Of a DNA stretch of 10,637 nucleotides, positions 7,801-10,637 are shown in pieces (position 1 is the stretch's first letter; the number at the start of each line of letters is the position of its first letter). The notes beneath the pieces are model-generated. The model worked only from the letters and a program-made list of their open reading frames with translations, had not been told where the DNA came from and searched no databases. Location: positions 1-10,637 of the forward strand of contig CAKSXP010000041.1 of assembly GCA_934515035.1 (NCBI GenBank), read 5' to 3'. The translations under genes were made by a program, and so were the position numbers. This DNA is from an uncultured Oscillospiraceae bacterium. Lineage in GTDB: Bacteria; Bacillota; Clostridia; Oscillospirales; Oscillospiraceae.

Positions 7801-9336
7801 CTCATCTTCGACCTGAAAAACGCAAACAGAGCCGCGGATATCTCCGTCAAGCTCGTCTCCGAGGCCGGGGTCGGCACCGTTGCCGCGGGCGTCGCCAAGG
7901 CGGGAGCCCAGGTCATACTCATCTCCGGCTACGACGGCGGCACCGGGGCCGCCCCGAAAAGCTCGATCCAGAACGCGGGCCTGCCCTGGGAGCTCGGCCT
8001 GTCCGAAGCGCACCAGACTCTCGTTCGAAACGGTCTGCGCTCCAGAGTCCGCCTCGAGACAGACGGCAAGCTGATGACCGGGCGCGACGTTGCCATCGCC
8101 TGTATGCTCGGCGCAGAGGAGTTCGGCTTTGCCTCGGCTCCGCTGGTCGCCATGGGCTGCCTGATGATGCGCGTGTGCAATCTCGACACCTGCCCCGTCG
8201 GCATTGCAACGCAGAACCCGGAGCTTCGCGCGCGCTTCTGCGGCAAGCCGGAAAATGTCATGAACTTCATGCTCTTCGTCGCGGAGGAGCTTCGCGAGAT
8301 CATGGCGAAGCTCGGCGTCCGCTCCGTGAACGAGCTGGTGGGCCGCACCGACAAGCTCCGCGTCAGGAAGATGAAAACCACGGCCAGAGCCGATACCATA
8401 GACCTTTCCCCCGTCCTCGGGGGCGGTCCCCTGCCCGTCACCTGCGACCCGAAGGACGCATACTGCTTCGGGCTTGAAAAAACGCTTGACGTGGGAACTC
8501 TCATCCCCGAGTTTGAACCCAGCTTCAGGAAACGCCGGGCGCACGCCTGCTCCGTCACCGTTTCGAGCACGAACCGCGCCGTCGGCACGATACTCGGCTC
8601 CGAGATCACCCGCCGGTTTGGCGGCAGTCTCGGCGACGATACCTATATCGTCAACTGCACGGGCAGCGCGGGTCAGTCCTTCGGCGCGTTCGTGCCGAAG
8701 GGCCTGACGCTGAAGCTGACCGGCGACAGCAACGACTACTTCGGCAAGGGGCTCTCCGGCGGCAAGCTGATTGTCGCGCCCGACCGGCGCAGCAGGTTCA
8801 GCGCCAGAGACAACATCGTCATCGGAAACGTCGCTCTCTACGGCGCGACCGGCGGTCAGGCCTTCATAAGCGGTGTAGCCGGCGAGCGCTTCTGCGTCCG
8901 CAACTCCGGCGCCGTCGCCGTTGTCGAGGGCTGCGGCGACCACGGCTGCGAATATATGACGGGCGGCTGCGTCGTCGTTCTCGGACAGACCGGCAAGAAC
9001 TTCGCGGCCGGTATGAGCGGCGGCATAGCATACGTTCTCGACGAAAACCGCGACTTCTATCTGCGGCTGAACAAACAGATGGTCACCATGAGCGAGATAA
9101 CCCAGTGCCACGACAAAGAGGAGCTCCGGCGGCTCATCGAGGCGCATATCGCGGCCACCGGCTCCGAGCTGGGGCGGGAGATACTCGCCGATCTGGACAA
9201 ATACCTGCCGCTGTTCAAGAAGATCGTTCCCAACGAATATCAGAAGATGCTGACGGCTATCGCCGCGCTGGAGGAAAAGGGCGTTCCCTCCGAGCAGGCA
9301 AAGCTTGACGCGTTCCACCTTTGCCGGAACGCATGA
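4816..9336 (+). CDS. gltB: Glutamate synthase, large (alpha) subunit
   Basis: The large GOGAT subunit hydrolyses glutamine, channels the ammonia internally, and aminates 2-oxoglutarate on FMN to give glutamate. It works with GltD, encoded next. At 1506 residues it is full length for the family. Domains in order: a class II glutaminase from Cys19 (in HDACGIG), so an 18-residue propeptide is presumably removed, with HNGEINTIRGN at about 244-254; a central linking domain (about 450-750); an FMN-binding synthase barrel (about 790-1190) with AMSYGSISEEAH (from about 875) and GYDGGTGAAP (from 1038); and a C-terminal beta-helix GXGXG domain (about 1240-1440) including GSAGQSFGAF from 1283. Cys1115, Cys1121 and Cys1126 form the C-x5-C-x4-C motif for the [3Fe-4S] cluster. 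AAAGGAG at 4800-4806 sets the start, nine bases before the ATG. The 15-base gap to asnB and 16-base gap to gltD indicate one transcript. No truncation or missing key residue was noticed. Confidence 0.97.
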   Translation: MNQSSEQTLYSPQFEHDACGIGAVINIDGTRSHSVVSDALSIVEKLEHRAGKDATGEIGDGVGIMLQIPHRFFVKAGGDLGIDLGGERDYGVGMFFFPQDILARRQAQKMFEVICAKEGVEFLAWRKVPADADVLGEKAKASMPCIYQCFVRRPARVAKGLAFDRRLYVIRRVFEQSNDNTYVASFSSRTIVYKGMFLVHQLRRFYPDLQDEDFVSAIALVHSRFSTNTTPSWERAHPNRFILHNGEINTIRGNVDRMLAREETMHSSVLDADMDKILPVISQSGSDSAMLDNTLEFLVMNGMPLPLAVMILIPEPWKNDAGISRKKRDLYRYYSTMMEPWDGPAAILFSDGDVVGAVLDRNGLRPARYYITNDNRLILSSEVGVLDIPPENIVRKSRLRPGKMLLVDTVQKRVISDEECKEYYAGRQPYGEWLDGHLVQLSELKIPNHRIPKYSQTERDRLYKAFGYTYEDITNAILPMAETGSEPTAAMGADIPLAVLSDKHQPLFSYFKQLFAQVTNPPIDAIREEVVTDTTVYAGCDGNLLIEKADNCNVLQINNPILTSVDLMKIREIDRPGFRVGTVSLLYYKNTSLEKALDKLFVDCDRAYRSGSNIIILSDRGVDENHVAIPSLLAVSAIEQYLVRTKKRTAVSIILESAEPRDVHHFATLLGYGARAINPYLAQECITELIDRGMLDKDYYTAITDYNSAILHGIVKIASKMGISTLQSYQSAQIFEAVGIRRDVISKYFTNTVSPVEGIGLEEIGEGVEWRHSHAFDPLGLGVDTTLDSAGAHKLRSGDNTESHMYDPRTILALREATHTGSYARFREYSAMVDDERSPHTLRGLLEFVFDENGGVPLEEVEPASEIVKRFKTGAMSYGSISEEAHTCMAVAMNRLGGKSNSGEGGEDPARFGTDKNSAIKQVASGRFGVTSAYLCSAKEIQIKMAQGAKPGEGGHLPGSKVYPWIAKTRYSTPGVALISPPPHHDIYSIEDLAQLIFDLKNANRAADISVKLVSEAGVGTVAAGVAKAGAQVILISGYDGGTGAAPKSSIQNAGLPWELGLSEAHQTLVRNGLRSRVRLETDGKLMTGRDVAIACMLGAEEFGFASAPLVAMGCLMMRVCNLDTCPVGIATQNPELRARFCGKPENVMNFMLFVAEELREIMAKLGVRSVNELVGRTDKLRVRKMKTTARADTIDLSPVLGGGPLPVTCDPKDAYCFGLEKTLDVGTLIPEFEPSFRKRRAHACSVTVSSTNRAVGTILGSEITRRFGGSLGDDTYIVNCTGSAGQSFGAFVPKGLTLKLTGDSNDYFGKGLSGGKLIVAPDRRSRFSARDNIVIGNVALYGATGGQAFISGVAGERFCVRNSGAVAVVEGCGDHGCEYMTGGCVVVLGQTGKNFAAGMSGGIAYVLDENRDFYLRLNKQMVTMSEITQCHDKEELRRLIEAHIAATGSELGREILADLDKYLPLFKKIVPNEYQKMLTAIAALEEKGVPSEQAKLDAFHLCRNA

Positions 9337-9352
9337 GAGGAGAGTGGCTTTA

Positions 9353-10637
9353 ATGGGCATGAAAACCGGATTTCTGGAATATAAGCGTATCACGAACCCC
9401 GCGGCCGCTCCGCTCGAGCGTGTGGCGGACTTCCGCGAGTTTCACGAGGAAATGGACAGGGACGCACGTCAGGAGCAGGGCGCCCGCTGCATGAACTGCG
9501 GCGTTCCGTTCTGCCAGTCCGGAACGGCGCTCGGCTCCGCCTTCATCGGCTGTCCCCTGCACAATCTGATCCCCGAGTGGAACGACGAGATATACCGCGG
9601 AAACTGGGACCAGGCGCTGGCAAGGCTGTGCAAGACCAACAACTTTCCGGAGTTTACGGGCAGGGTCTGCCCCGCGCTGTGCGAGAGCGCATGCACCTGC
9701 GGACTTTATGACGACCCCGTTACTATCCGTGAAAACGAGCTTGCCATTATCGAAGAGGGCTTCCGCACGGGCAGCATAACGCCCCGCCCGCCCGCCGTGC
9801 GCAGCGGAAAGACTGTTGCTGTCATCGGCTCCGGCCCGGCGGGGCTCGCGGCCGCGGATCAGCTCAACAGGCGCGGGCACTCGGTAACCGTCTTTGAACG
9901 AGACGACAGGGCAGGCGGACTTCTGATGTACGGCATTCCCAACATGAAGCTCGAAAAGGATATCGTTGAGCGCCGCATAAAGCTCATGCGGGAGGAGGGC
10001 GTCGCCTTTGAGCTGGGCGCGGACGTCGGCGTTAATATCGACGCCGGTTCGGTGCTCGATGAATACGACGCCGTTATCCTCTGCTGCGGCGCAAGACAGC
10101 CCAGACAGCTTGAAGCCGGCTGGGACGGCATTTCCGGCGTCCGCTTCGCCGTCGATTTTCTGACGGATTCCGTAAGGTCTCTTCTGGACAGAGTCTCGGA
10201 GGACATGGAGTCTGCCAAAGGGCGGAACGTTGTCATCGTCGGCGGCGGCGATACGGGAAACGACTGCGTCGGCACCGTTATCCGTCAGGGCTGCGATTCC
10301 GTCCTCCAGCTCGTGCGCAAGCCCAGACAGGAGGACTCTGCCGGCAAAGGCTGTTGGCCAAGGCCCTCCGCTTCCTCCAATTCAAAGGTCGATTACGGGC
10401 AGGAGGAGGCCATCGCCGTGTTCGGACACGATCCCCGCATGTACCGGACGACCATCAAAGAGATAATCGCGGATGACACCGGGCGCGTCTGCGCGCTGAG
10501 GATCATAAGCTCCGACCCCGTGACGGACGAAAACGGACGTCTTACCATGGTCGAGAGCCCGGACAGCGAACGCGTCATTCCCTGTGACCTGCTTCTGATC
10601 GCGGCGGGCTTTGCAGGCTGCGAGCCCCGCTCCGCCG
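9353..10637 (+). CDS. gltD: Glutamate synthase, small (beta) subunit, C-terminus outside window
   Basis: The small GOGAT subunit oxidises NAD(P)H on FAD and passes electrons through iron-sulphur clusters to GltB. The frame is open from ATG 9353 to the right edge (428 complete codons), with no stop in the window; family members are about 480-500 residues long. The N-terminal cluster-binding region has C46-x2-C49-x4-C54 (RCMNCGVPFC), CPLHN and a later RVCPALCESAC group. The FAD motif VIGSGPAG has its glycines at 159-164. The second nucleotide-binding motif, for NAD(P)H, is GGGDTGND at 297-304. A late block (KVDYGQEEA, then GHDPRMY) is typical of the Firmicute form. GAGAGGAGAG at 9335-9344 favours ATG 9353 over the in-frame ATG at 9359, but both are possible. 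Residues about 329-344 look unlike the usual family sequence while staying in frame. It is probably co-transcribed with gltB, given the 16-base gap. Confidence 0.95.
   Translation, partial: MGMKTGFLEYKRITNPAAAPLERVADFREFHEEMDRDARQEQGARCMNCGVPFCQSGTALGSAFIGCPLHNLIPEWNDEIYRGNWDQALARLCKTNNFPEFTGRVCPALCESACTCGLYDDPVTIRENELAIIEEGFRTGSITPRPPAVRSGKTVAVIGSGPAGLAAADQLNRRGHSVTVFERDDRAGGLLMYGIPNMKLEKDIVERRIKLMREEGVAFELGADVGVNIDAGSVLDEYDAVILCCGARQPRQLEAGWDGISGVRFAVDFLTDSVRSLLDRVSEDMESAKGRNVVIVGGGDTGNDCVGTVIRQGCDSVLQLVRKPRQEDSAGKGCWPRPSASSNSKVDYGQEEAIAVFGHDPRMYRTTIKEIIADDTGRVCALRIISSDPVTDENGRLTMVESPDSERVIPCDLLLIAAGFAGCEPRSA

Noticed and set aside
6478..9393. Very long open frame (971 codons) on the - strand opposite gltB
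   Set aside because: It lies antisense to a complete gltB with all expected motifs, and its translation has no recognisable domain. Long antisense frames are expected where codons mostly end in C or G. The same applies to the - strand frames at 1129-2847, 3949-4809 and 4825-6327.

Overview
The window is a compact ammonium-assimilation cluster, with every gene on the + strand. It most likely comes from a fairly GC-rich member of the Clostridia, probably a gut Oscillospiraceae/Ruminococcaceae-type bacterium. The phylum-level guess rests on four things: a type III glutamine synthetase, an Amt transporter fused to a PII domain, a transcriptional T-box leader (a Gram-positive regulatory device), and strong AGGAG-type ribosome binding sites. 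The family-level guess rests only on general resemblance and is weak.

Layout: (1) 1-1142 is the C-terminal half of glnN (GS type III), cut by the left edge. (2) 1192-2943 is an ammonium transporter with a PII signalling domain at its C-terminus. (3) 2944-3219 is a noncoding leader that folds as a complete T-box riboswitch: Stem I with an AAC (Asn) specifier, a Stem II-region hairpin, Stem III, mutually exclusive antiterminator and terminator, then the asnB ribosome binding site. (4) 3220-4800 is asnB, glutamine-hydrolysing asparagine synthetase. (5) 4816-9336 is gltB, the glutamate synthase large subunit. (6) 9353 to the right edge is gltD, the glutamate synthase small subunit, incomplete at its C-terminus.

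Together, the transporter brings in ammonium, GS III fixes it into glutamine, GltBD moves the amide nitrogen to 2-oxoglutarate to give glutamate, and AsnB moves it to aspartate to give asparagine. The regulatory picture is split. The transporter carries its own PII sensor domain, which lacks the classical uridylylation tyrosine. The asnB-gltB-gltD segment sits behind a leader predicted to open when tRNA-Asn is uncharged. No terminator and no convincing promoter were seen between amt and the T-box, so the leader may act as an internal gate in a longer glnN-amt-asnB-gltBD transcript.

The enzymes belong to known families. The points most worth a second look are the tRNA-Asn control over glutamate synthase, the fused PII domain without Tyr51, the unusual spacing of the T-box terminator, and a short atypical stretch in GltD. 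No mobile elements, CRISPR arrays, tRNAs or rRNAs were seen.
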